Shown: positions 1 through 6,012 of the stretch, piece after piece
How positions within the stretch are numbered: the first letter of the stretch is position 1
Layout: every line of letters starts with the position of its first letter
Assembly: GCA_017578085.1 (NCBI GenBank)
Contig: PKQR01000121.1
Location: 1-6,810, forward strand
Reading direction: 5' to 3'
Length of the DNA: 6,810 nt
Source of the DNA: Bacillota bacterium
Lineage (GTDB): Bacteria > Bacillota > Limnochordia > Limnochordales > ZCTH02-B6
Position numbers and translations under genes: made by a program
Notes under the pieces: generated by a model
What the model was told of the DNA's origin: nothing
Databases searched by the model: none
What the model saw: only the letters and a program-made list of their open reading frames with translations

Positions 1-956
1 TTGTAGAACAGCCCGCGGCGGGTACCCACCTCCACCGTGGCCGTCCCTTGGCCCAGCTCCATCTGTTTGAGGGTGACGGTTTCCACAAAGTCGTAGCCGG
101 CCAGCGCGGCCACCGCCTGCTCCACGTCCCGCAGGCGCTCCACCGGTGCGATGGTCTCCCACGCCGCCTCCAGGAACTGCTGGCGCAAGGGGTGGTCGGC
201 GGGCAGCTCCTCTATCCAGAGAGGCAAGCGCACCGAGATTTCCTGAACCGGGAATTCGAACAAGATCTCATGCAGCACGTCCAAGGCGTCCTGCTGGTTC
301 ATGCGCAGGCAGTTGATGGGCACCACCGTCACGCCGTACTGGTGGCTGAGCTCCTCCGCGAGCTCCTGTACGGAACGGGCTTCGGGGTCCACCGAGTTGA
401 GCAGGACGAGGAACGGCTTGCCCAGCGCTTTCAGTTCCTGGACGACCCGCTGCTCCGCTTCCACGTAGGCCTGGCGAGGCAGGTCCGCGACGGTGCCGTC
501 GGTCGTCACCACGATCCCGATGGTGGCGTGCTCCTCGATCACCTTGCGGGTGCCGATCTCGGCCGCTTCCTGGAAGGGGATGTCCCGCTCAAACCAAGGC
601 GTGCGCACCAGGCGAGGCCCTTGCTCGTCCTCATAGCCCCGCGCGCCGGGTACGGTGTAACCGACGCAGTCGACCAACCGGACGCGGGCCCGCGCCCCGT
701 TGAACTCCAGCTTGACCGGCTGATCGGGGACAAACAAGGGCTGGGTGGTCATGATGGTGCGCCCGGCACCGCTCTGAGGGAGCTCGTCCTGGGCCCGCTG
801 GCGGTCGTAGCCGTCCTTGATCCGGGGGAGGACCAAGAGGTCCATGAAGCGCTTGATGAAGGTCGACTTTCCGGTGCGCACCGGGCCGACGACCCCGATG
901 TAGATGCTGCCTCCGGTTCGCTGGGCGATGTCGCCGAAGAGGTCGAACTTTTCCAT
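1..956 (-). CDS. spoIVA: Stage IV sporulation protein A (SpoIVA), N-terminal part, runs off the window
   Basis: SpoIVA is the ATPase that polymerises on the outer forespore membrane in the mother cell and forms the platform for the spore coat; cortex formation also depends on it. The reading frame opens at ATG 956-954 and stays open to the window edge, giving 318 complete codons of a protein usually near 490 residues. It begins MEKFDLFGDIAQRTGGSIYI, nearly matching the Bacillus subtilis start. The Walker A motif GPVRTGKST lies at residues 24-32 with Lys30. The conserved block DRQRAQDELPQS is at 51-62, the sensor-type TIMTT at 67-71, and the Walker B-like LVDCVGYTVPG at 94-104 with Asp97. Further conserved segments are GYEDEQGPR (107-115) and AAEIGTRKVIEEH (131-143). 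The start is fixed by GGGAGGG at 970-964, seven bases upstream. A sigma-E-like promoter precedes it. The membrane-binding C-terminal region lies outside the window. Identification is very secure. Confidence 0.98.
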   Translation of the reverse strand, partial: MEKFDLFGDIAQRTGGSIYIGVVGPVRTGKSTFIKRFMDLLVLPRIKDGYDRQRAQDELPQSGAGRTIMTTQPLFVPDQPVKLEFNGARARVRLVDCVGYTVPGARGYEDEQGPRLVRTPWFERDIPFQEAAEIGTRKVIEEHATIGIVVTTDGTVADLPRQAYVEAEQRVVQELKALGKPFLVLLNSVDPEARSVQELAEELSHQYGVTVVPINCLRMNQQDALDVLHEILFEFPVQEISVRLPLWIEELPADHPLRQQFLEAAWETIAPVERLRDVEQAVAALAGYDFVETVTLKQMELGQGTATVEVGTRRGLFY

Positions 957-977
957 GCGGTGTCCCTCCCTCACGCT

Positions 978-994
978 GGCGCAACTGCCGCGCC
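978..994 (-). other. Small GC-rich inverted repeat in the spoIVA leader
   Basis: GGCGC and GCGCC arms with a 7-base loop lie between the predicted transcription start and the spoIVA ribosome binding site. Flanking CTGG/CCAG bases could lengthen the stem with a bulge. In DNA this GC-rich, such a short repeat may be chance. Any effect on translation is speculation. Confidence 0.2.
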
Positions 995-1005
995 GGCCAG
1001 TACAA

Positions 1006-1035
1006 CTCTTATTCGCGCTCGGGAGGGAATATCAC
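1006..1035 (-). promoter_or_regulatory. Predicted sigma-E-type promoter of spoIVA
   Basis: Reading the minus strand, GTGATATT at 1035-1028 matches seven of eight bases of the mother-cell sigma-E -35 consensus (GTCATATT as I recall it). After a 14-base spacer comes AATAAGAG at 1013-1006, a partial match to the -10 consensus CATACAAT. It is one of the few AT-richer patches in the region and sits about 50 bases upstream of the spoIVA start codon. In B. subtilis spoIVA is a sigma-E-regulon gene, so the location is as expected. The -10 match is only moderate. Confidence 0.5.
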
Positions 1036-1087
1036 CGCCGGGAAAGCGCCCCTTTCAAAAGTCCAAAAGGCGACCAGTGCCGCTTGT

Positions 1088-1120
1088 AAACGCCGCCCGT
1101 AACCGTTCAGCGGGGCGGCG
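1088..1120 (-). terminator. Candidate weak terminator hairpin over the plsY stop codon
   Basis: A perfect 8-bp inverted repeat, CGCCGCCC (1120-1113) and GGGCGGCG (1098-1091) on the minus strand, encloses a 14-base loop containing the plsY stop codon (1109-1107). It is followed by GTTTAC, only a three-base T run, so it would be a poor intrinsic terminator by the standard rule. Its place between plsY and a separately promoted spoIVA makes partial termination plausible. Confidence 0.3.
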
Positions 1121-1757
1121 CGGCGGGCTTGTGGGGGTCGACCCGCTGGCCGAAGCGGTGCTCGGTGCCCGCCAAAAGCCGCGCGATGTTGGGCCGATGG
1201 CGCCAGACGGCCCAGACGGCCAACGTGATCCCGGCGACCACGTGCGGCAGCGGCCGGTTCCCGAGTGCCAGCAGCACGGGCACGAGCACCGCGGCGATGA
1301 TGGACCCCAGGGACACATAGCGCGTCAGCGCCACGACCGCCACAAACACGCCCACCAGGATACCGGCCACCTGCGGGGCCATGGCGATCAGCACACCGAG
1401 GGCGGTGGCGATCCCGCGCCCGCCCCGGAACGCCAGGAAGACCGGCCAGTTGTGACCCGCGGCGGCCGCCAAGGCCGCACCGGCGGTGCCCCAATCGCCA
1501 AAGCCCAACCACTGGGCGCCAGCCACGGCAAGCCAGCCTTTGGCCGCGTCCAGCACCAGCACCAAAACCGCAGGCAAGGGGCCCAGGGTGCGCAGCACGT
1601 TGGTGGCCCCGATGTTGCCGCTGCCGACAGCCCGGATGTCGATCCCGGCGAAGACCCGCCCGGCCAGGAAGCCGAAGGGCACCGCCCCCAGGAGGTAGCA
1701 GGCGGTCCAGTACAGGGGTAGGAAAGCCGGTTGAGTCAAGGTATCCCCGCTGATCAT
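1107..1757 (-). CDS. plsY: Acyl-phosphate glycerol-3-phosphate acyltransferase PlsY
   Basis: PlsY is an integral membrane enzyme that transfers an acyl chain from acyl-phosphate (made by PlsX) to sn-glycerol 3-phosphate, giving lysophosphatidic acid, the first committed step of phospholipid synthesis. The 216-residue product has the three family signatures: GSGNIGATNVLR at 45-56, RGGRGIAT at 111-118 (usually KGGKGxAT, so both lysines are arginine here), and the third-loop serines in SLGSI at 149-153. DAAKG (70-74), GHNWPVFL (101-108) and a C-terminal HRPNIARLLAGTEHRFG (187-203) also fit. Several hydrophobic spans agree with a multi-pass protein. Length is slightly above the usual 190-210. The ATG overlaps the der stop as ATGA, which implies translational coupling; I see no strong ribosome binding site, and TTG at codon 7 is a weaker alternative start. 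With der it forms a housekeeping pair. Confidence 0.95.
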   Translation of the reverse strand: MISGDTLTQPAFLPLYWTACYLLGAVPFGFLAGRVFAGIDIRAVGSGNIGATNVLRTLGPLPAVLVLVLDAAKGWLAVAGAQWLGFGDWGTAGAALAAAAGHNWPVFLAFRGGRGIATALGVLIAMAPQVAGILVGVFVAVVALTRYVSLGSIIAAVLVPVLLALGNRPLPHVVAGITLAVWAVWRHRPNIARLLAGTEHRFGQRVDPHKPAAPPR

Positions 1758-3085
1758 GGGCGCCGCCGCCGTTCCCGCAGGTGAAGCCGGATCGGCGTTC
1801 CCACGAACCCGAAGGCTTCCCGCAGCCGATTTTCCAGGTAGCGCAAGTACGAGAAATGCAGCTGTTCCGCGTGGCTGCAGAACAGGACGAACTGGGGCGG
1901 CTTCACCCCGGTTTGTACGCCGTAGTATACCTTAGGCTGCACACCCTTGTCCGCCGGCGGCGGGCGCAAGGCCACGGCTTCCTGCAGCACCTCGTTGAGC
2001 TGCCCGGTGCGCACCCGCAGGGCGGCGTTGTTCGCGACCGTTTCCACCAAACTGAGCACCTCATTCACGCGGCGTCCCGTCAGGGCTGAGACAAAGACGA
2101 TGGGCGCGTAGTCTGCAAAGGAGAGCTCCCGCCGGTACCGCTCTTCATAAATATGCATAGTGTGGGCTGTCTTTTCCACCAGGTCCCACTTGTTGGCCAC
2201 CAGCACCAAGCCCTTGCCCGCTTCGTGAACCAGGCCGACGATGCGCCTGTCCTGTTCGGACAGCTCTTCCGACGCGTCCAGCACCACGACGGCCACGTCG
2301 CAGCGCTCGATGGCCCGCATGGCCCGCAGGACGCTGAAGCGCTCCACCGGGCTGTCCACCCGGGATCGCCGGCGCATGCCGGCCGTGTCCAGGAGGATAA
2401 AGGGCGTACCGTCCCTCTCAATCCGGATGTCCACCACGTCGCGGGTCGTGCCGGGTATCGGGCTTACGATGGAACGCTCCTGCCCCACCAAGCGATTGAC
2501 CAGCGAAGACTTGCCCACGTTGGGCCGGCCGACGATCGCGACGCGGATCGGCTCAAGGCCTTCCTCCGGTGCCACCGCTTCGGGCAGCAGTGGCAGCAGC
2601 CGATCCAACAGTTCCCCCGTGTTGCGGCCGTGGAGAGCGGAAACCGGGACGGGGTCCCCCAGGCCGAGCGCGAAGAACTCATACGCGGCGGCCGCCTGGG
2701 GCGATGACGGGTCATCGATCTTGTTGACCGCTACCAGGACCGGTTTCCCGTAGTGGCGCAAGAGCTGGGCGACTTCCCGATCGAGGGGGTGGACGCCCGC
2801 CTGGCCGTCGACCACCAGGATGACCACGTCGGCCTCCTGCACGGCCAGCTCGGCGTGCCGGCGGCTTTGCACGGCCAAGTCTTCGGTGGCCTGCGGATCG
2901 ATGCCGCCCGTGTCCACAACGGTGAAAACGCGGCCGCGCCAGCGGCACTCGCCGTAGAGGCGGTCCCGGGTGACGCCCGGCTCATCCTCCACGATGGCGA
3001 CGCGCCCGCCGACTAGCCGGTTGAATAGGGCTGATTTTCCCACATTTGGGCGACCGACGATCGCGACAACAGGAAGCTGCTTCAC
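1754..3085 (-). CDS. der: Ribosome-assembly GTPase Der (EngA)
   Basis: Der is an essential cytoplasmic GTPase with two tandem G domains that acts in late 50S ribosomal subunit assembly. The 443-residue product, close to the usual 435-440, carries both. Domain 1 has G1 GRPNVGKS at 11-18, G3 DTGG at 58-61, G4 NKID at 121-124 and G5-like SAL at 149-151. Domain 2 has GRPNVGKS at 186-193, PGTTRD at 211-216, DTAG at 233-236, NKWD at 298-301 and SAL at 333-335. A KH-like domain fills about 355-437, and the basic tail RERRRRP is typical. GTG at 3085 is chosen because GGGAAGGAG sits six bases upstream and MKQLPVVAIVGRPNVGKS is the standard N terminus. A vegetative-type promoter lies directly upstream. 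The stop overlaps the plsY start. Nothing is degenerate. Confidence 0.98.
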   Translation of the reverse strand: MKQLPVVAIVGRPNVGKSALFNRLVGGRVAIVEDEPGVTRDRLYGECRWRGRVFTVVDTGGIDPQATEDLAVQSRRHAELAVQEADVVILVVDGQAGVHPLDREVAQLLRHYGKPVLVAVNKIDDPSSPQAAAAYEFFALGLGDPVPVSALHGRNTGELLDRLLPLLPEAVAPEEGLEPIRVAIVGRPNVGKSSLVNRLVGQERSIVSPIPGTTRDVVDIRIERDGTPFILLDTAGMRRRSRVDSPVERFSVLRAMRAIERCDVAVVVLDASEELSEQDRRIVGLVHEAGKGLVLVANKWDLVEKTAHTMHIYEERYRRELSFADYAPIVFVSALTGRRVNEVLSLVETVANNAALRVRTGQLNEVLQEAVALRPPPADKGVQPKVYYGVQTGVKPPQFVLFCSHAEQLHFSYLRYLENRLREAFGFVGTPIRLHLRERRRRP

Positions 3086-3091
3086 CAGAAA

Positions 3092-3100
3092 CTCCTTCCC
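3092..3100 (-). promoter_or_regulatory. Ribosome binding site of der
   Basis: GGGAAGGAG on the minus strand, six bases before GTG 3085-3083. It fixes a GTG as the der start and lies just downstream of the predicted transcription start, giving a leader of only about 20-25 bases. Confidence 0.8.
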
Positions 3101-3114
3101 TGCACCCTTAAACC

Positions 3115-3144
3115 TTTATATCACCCCCGGTCGTGCCAAGTCAA
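3115..3144 (-). promoter_or_regulatory. Predicted vegetative (sigma-A) promoter of der-plsY
   Basis: On the minus strand TTGACT (3144-3139, five of six matches to TTGACA) is followed by an 18-base spacer and TATAAA (3120-3115, five of six matches to TATAAT). The -35 box lies within the last codons of the DUF3189 gene, the spacer covers its stop codon, and the -10 box begins right after it. Transcription would start near 3108. It is the best match to a housekeeping promoter that I noticed here, and AT-rich hexamers are rare in this sequence, so chance is less likely than usual. Confidence 0.65.
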
Positions 3145-3708
3145 ACGCTGCGTGGCTTCCCTCTCCGTTTCCCCGCCGTCCGTGCCGCCAAAAGCCCCGG
3201 GCGCTTGCCGAAGCAGGGCGGCTTCCACCCGTTCTACCAGGGCTACCAGGCACCGGTATGCCCGCTGCGTGCCCCAAGTGACCAGGGGCCGCCCGACAAA
3301 GACGAGGCCAAGCCGCCGGCTAAGGAAGCCCCCGACCCGCATCGGCCAGTTCAGGCAAACGAGCGCATCCACGATCACAAGCGGCATGTCGGCGCGGCCG
3401 CACATGGCCAGCGTTCCCGCGATAAGGCGGCGCACGGCCGGCAGGGGGATGGAACCCCGCGGGAGGACGTACACGAAGTTGCCCCACCGGTCGGTGCCTA
3501 CGGGGCTCAGGCGCCCGCGGCCGTCGCCTGTCGCCCGGTCAAAACCAGGAATCGACAAGAGCTCTTCCCGGGCGGGGACCCTGTCCCGGGGCAGCCGGCC
3601 CAGGTGAATCGCGGCTGCGACTGGTGAAGAGTGGGTGCCGCCGTAACAAGTATAGATGACCCGTACCGGCTCGGTTTCAATGATGACGGACGATGACGTA
3701 GGATCCAT
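3121..3708 (-). CDS. DUF3189 family protein of unknown function
   Basis: The conserved family signature VRVIYTCYGGTHSSPVAAAI lies near the N terminus, with CYGGTHSS at 21-28 of the 195-residue product from ATG 3708. A hydrophobic strand, MPLVIVDALVCLNWP (108-122), and GLVFVGRPLVTWG (134-146) follow, giving an alternating strand/helix look without clear membrane spans; it is probably cytoplasmic. The family is uncharacterised and, as I recall, largely confined to Bacillota near sporulation genes. No good ribosome binding site precedes ATG 3708, and this start overlaps the end of the upstream small gene by 32 bp. Relatives tend to begin close to the VIYTCYGG strand, so about 15 residues of the N terminus are uncertain. 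The polar tail after residue 168 (APGAFGGTDGGETEREATQR) looks variable. Translation is probably coupled to the gene before it. Family assignment is firm; function is unknown. Confidence 0.85.
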   Translation of the reverse strand: MDPTSSSVIIETEPVRVIYTCYGGTHSSPVAAAIHLGRLPRDRVPAREELLSIPGFDRATGDGRGRLSPVGTDRWGNFVYVLPRGSIPLPAVRRLIAGTLAMCGRADMPLVIVDALVCLNWPMRVGGFLSRRLGLVFVGRPLVTWGTQRAYRCLVALVERVEAALLRQAPGAFGGTDGGETEREATQRLTWHDRG

Positions 3709-3868
3709 TGCGCAGGTCGTGGATGGTTCCCCGCAGGAGCTTGGCCAACAGGCGCGCCATCTGATCCCTTTCGGCTTCGTCCGCGGCAGGAAACACGGGC
3801 ACACCCCCGGCGCGGACGTCCTGGCGTAACGTGACCACGGCCACGATGCGGCTCTCGCCCCGGCTCAC
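3677..3868 (-). CDS. Small YIEGIA partner protein ('capping complex subunit for YIEGIA')
   Basis: This 63-residue protein has the features I recall for the family annotated as capping complex subunit for YIEGIA: an opening strand RIVAVVTLRQD (7-17), a GGVPVF turn (21-26), a charged helix AERDQMARLLAKLLRG (32-47) and the closing motif GTIHDLRNGSYVIVRHH (47-63). It has no signal peptide or membrane span and should sit in the cytoplasm, presumably against the soluble C-terminal domain of the YIEGIA protein encoded just before it. Its GTG start overlaps that gene's stop as GTGA. The nearest GGGAGG is only about one base away, too close for normal initiation, so translational coupling is likely; GTG at codon 9 is an alternative start. 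Biochemical function is not established. Confidence 0.8.
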   Translation of the reverse strand: MSRGESRIVAVVTLRQDVRAGGVPVFPAADEAERDQMARLLAKLLRGTIHDLRNGSYVIVRHH

Positions 3869-4797
3869 GCCTCCCGCACTCCCTCAAGCTTGGCCAGATC
3901 CGGCGGCCACAGTCCGGACGCGACCGGTTTGCGCACGGTGCCCTCAAGAACCGGCACATACTCGACCGCCTGCACCAGCGCCCGCTCGTCCCGCAAGAGC
4001 GGGACGATGGCCATCACGACCTCGCCCGTGGCCGGGTTCTGGCGGGCGATAGGCGTAAACTCAGGCTCGTCCACGTCCATCTTGATCCCCAGCAACATGG
4101 CCACCTCGTGGGCAATGGCCTGGCGCTGGCCCACGTTGGACAAGGTGGCGCGGGCGTTCGCGTCCTTGGGTCTGATGACCACTGCCAGGCCCTCATTGAG
4201 ATAGCGCTCGCGCGAGGCGGGCAGGCCGACGTTCATGATCTGCACGCCGGCCACCGTCAACAGGGGCCCGTCGAACTCCAGCGGCACAGGTTTAACGACG
4301 GCGATGTCGCCAATGCGCTGGCCCGACATGAGACCTCGCACGAGCGCCACCGCAACGAGGCCTGCGGCCAAGGCGACTCCCAAGGACCACCACGGGCCCC
4401 ACGGGACGGCGATGACGCCGGCGAGGCTGGCGGCCAGGGCCGTCACCATGGTCAGATAGTTGCGGGCCTCAAACACCCGGGCGATGCCCTCGATGTAGGC
4501 GGCGCCCCTGGGGACGAGCTCCGTCGCTTCCATGTTGACCAGGGACTCCCGCTCCACCGCCCGCACCTCACGGAACTGGGTCGCCGCCAGCGCCAGAAAG
4601 GAAGCCGCGGCCAAGTCGCCCGTGGCGATGGCCGGCGGGGCGATGGCGCCCAGGGCCGCAGCGATGAAACCCAGGGACAAATGAATCGTATAGCCCTGCG
4701 GGTAGCTGGGAAATTGCCGGTAGTCGCGGCGCAGGAGCACCAGCCGTGCGAGGGTGCCTGCCGCCACGCCCGCGGCTACCGGTGGCACCATCTCCAC
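3865..4797 (-). CDS. YIEGIA family membrane protein
   Basis: The 310-residue product contains the motif that names the family, YIEGIA, at residues 101-106 (AAYIEGIARVFEARNYL). The N-terminal half is membrane-embedded, with hydrophobic segments at about 4-21, 38-57, 114-132 and 135-154 and a weaker one around 61-73. From about 160 to the end it is soluble, with a conserved-looking block GDIAVVKPVPLEFDGPLL (163-180), GVQIMNVGLP (184-193), then QAIAHEVAMLLGIKMDVDEPEFTP (226-249). The family is limited to spore formers and has been linked to spore envelope assembly, but no reaction is known. GTG 4797 is chosen because GGGAGGGGG lies at optimal distance upstream; ATG 4791 is the alternative. It starts 21 bp after spoIIP and overlaps its small partner gene, so co-expression with both is expected. 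Confidence 0.88.
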   Translation of the reverse strand: MEMVPPVAAGVAAGTLARLVLLRRDYRQFPSYPQGYTIHLSLGFIAAALGAIAPPAIATGDLAAASFLALAATQFREVRAVERESLVNMEATELVPRGAAYIEGIARVFEARNYLTMVTALAASLAGVIAVPWGPWWSLGVALAAGLVAVALVRGLMSGQRIGDIAVVKPVPLEFDGPLLTVAGVQIMNVGLPASRERYLNEGLAVVIRPKDANARATLSNVGQRQAIAHEVAMLLGIKMDVDEPEFTPIARQNPATGEVVMAIVPLLRDERALVQAVEYVPVLEGTVRKPVASGLWPPDLAKLEGVREA

Positions 4798-4802
4798 AAG
4801 CG

Positions 4803-4811
4803 CCCCCTCCC
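4803..4811 (-). promoter_or_regulatory. Ribosome binding site of the YIEGIA gene
   Basis: GGGAGGGGG on the minus strand. Its GGAGG core ends eight bases before GTG 4797 but fourteen before ATG 4791, favouring the GTG start. It lies entirely in the 21-bp gap after the spoIIP stop. Confidence 0.7.
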
Positions 4812-4818
4812 ATCGAGC

Positions 4819-6012
4819 CTACTGTCCGCCGTCCTCCCCGCCGGAGCGGGAGTCGGGACCTAGGCGCCCGGCCTCCCTGCGCAGGAAGTCCCGTATCCGC
4901 ATCCACGCCGCCTGGGGGCTGCCCTCGTTGATCCACAGATACCCGAAAACCGCCCCAAAGGCGATGAGCAGCACCCAGAGCGCGCTGCGCCACCCCGCTC
5001 CCCCGATCTGGCGCTCGGCCTGTTCAGCCGTGCCCGGTGCCAAGCCGGCGGCCGCGGGGTACACTTCCGCCATCAGGCTGGCGGCCCGTATGGCCTCTTG
5101 CAAGCTGGTTTCGTGGGTGCCGAACTCCATCAGGATGGCCCGTGGTCCCACGTCCTGGTTGTAGTTGCCCCGGGCGTTGAAGATCCCTTTGATCAGGCCG
5201 GGATAGCGCTCGTCGGCCACCGCCTTGATGCGTTTGGCCAGTTCCAGGTTGGCCTCCCGGTTGGGGTTTTGCCGGCCCACCACCAGGCGCACCTTGGTCA
5301 GCTGCTCGCCGGCGACCACCTCCCGGTACTGCTCGGCCGGAATGGCGTCCCGGTGGACGTCAATAAGGGCGACGGCTCCCTGCTCCAACAGCTCCCGCAC
5401 CGTCGCCCGGGAGCGCTGGTATGCCCCGCCGTCGTGGGGCAGGTGGCTGCGGTCCGACCAGATGGCCCGGTACCCCTGCTCCTCGAAGTACTTTTGGAGG
5501 GCCTGGCCCACCTCCACGATGTCGCCGTGGGGCGTTTCAAACTCGTCCCCCGAGGTGGGCACGTACGACTCGGCGTTGTGGCTGTGATAAATGCCGATGG
5601 GCCCTGCGTCGCCCGACCTGCCCCGGGCCTGTACCAGCTCGGCGGCTGCGGCCAACCAGCGGCCAAGCCACGAAACCCGGGGCTCGACAGGCCCCGCCAC
5701 GATCCGGGGCAGCTCGACCTCTTCCCGGAATTCCGCCCGGACCGTGCGGTCTTCGCCCACTTCGACGACTTCGTACAGGCGGTTGTCTTCGGTGATGTAG
5801 GTGTCGCCCACAACGGGCGCGAGGGCCGTGTAAGTGATGACGTTGCCCGCTTCGTCCCGCCAGGTGTAGTACCCGTCGGCACTGCTGTGCCCGACCCCGT
5901 CGTTGAAGACCTGTTCCCAATCGATTTCCTGTCCCGAAGCCGGCGGTGCCCACGCGAGGACCGCGAACCACGCCCACAGGGCCATGCGCCCTAAGGCGGA
6001 CAGCTTAGCCAC
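4819..6012 (-). CDS. spoIIP: Stage II sporulation protein P (SpoIIP), peptidoglycan hydrolase
   Basis: SpoIIP is the amidase/endopeptidase that works with SpoIID and SpoIIM to remove septal peptidoglycan and drive engulfment. From GTG 6012 the product has 397 residues. Order: hydrophobic N-terminal segment (about 8-27, ending PASGQ, signal-peptide-like); a small domain at 40-100 including GYYTWRDEAGN and YITEDNRLYEVVEV; then the catalytic domain with IYHSHNAESYVPT (141-153), DVHRDAIP (218-225), VVGRQNPN (244-251), YPGLIKGI (270-277), YNQDVGPRAILMEFGTHE (284-301). The two metal-site histidine motifs and the late glutamate expected of the family are present. Unusually, a second hydrophobic span (343-361) is followed by an arginine-rich tail. 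Start GTG is preceded by GGGAGGTGA, and the gene overlaps the DUF1614 gene by 8 bp. An in-frame extension to 6156 looks non-native. Confidence 0.93.
   Translation of the reverse strand: MAKLSALGRMALWAWFAVLAWAPPASGQEIDWEQVFNDGVGHSSADGYYTWRDEAGNVITYTALAPVVGDTYITEDNRLYEVVEVGEDRTVRAEFREEVELPRIVAGPVEPRVSWLGRWLAAAAELVQARGRSGDAGPIGIYHSHNAESYVPTSGDEFETPHGDIVEVGQALQKYFEEQGYRAIWSDRSHLPHDGGAYQRSRATVRELLEQGAVALIDVHRDAIPAEQYREVVAGEQLTKVRLVVGRQNPNREANLELAKRIKAVADERYPGLIKGIFNARGNYNQDVGPRAILMEFGTHETSLQEAIRAASLMAEVYPAAAGLAPGTAEQAERQIGGAGWRSALWVLLIAFGAVFGYLWINEGSPQAAWMRIRDFLRREAGRLGPDSRSGGEDGGQ

Noticed and set aside
1036..1070. CCTTT/AAAGG and GAAAG/CTTTC repeats upstream of spoIVA as a terminator
   Set aside because: Stems are only 5 bp, mutually exclusive, and not followed by a T run.
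48..1721. Long plus-strand open frame of 557 codons opposite spoIVA and plsY
   Set aside because: It is antisense to two firmly identified genes. Its product is a low-complexity, His/Gln/Arg/Gly-rich sequence typical of a shadow frame in GC-rich DNA, and no family is recognisable.
3117..3125. Sigma-E-like GTGATATA at the end of the DUF3189 gene
   Set aside because: No -10-like sequence follows at 13-15 bases. The same bases are better explained as part of the vegetative promoter.
3709..3804. Longer start for the DUF3189 protein at 3804
   Set aside because: The added 32 residues are a shadow of the small cap gene and resemble nothing in the DUF3189 family, which begins near the VIYTCYGG strand.
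4108..4863. 251-codon plus-strand open frame opposite the YIEGIA gene
   Set aside because: It is antisense to a recognised gene, its product is rich in Gly, Arg, His and Gln, and no ribosome binding site or family signature is evident.
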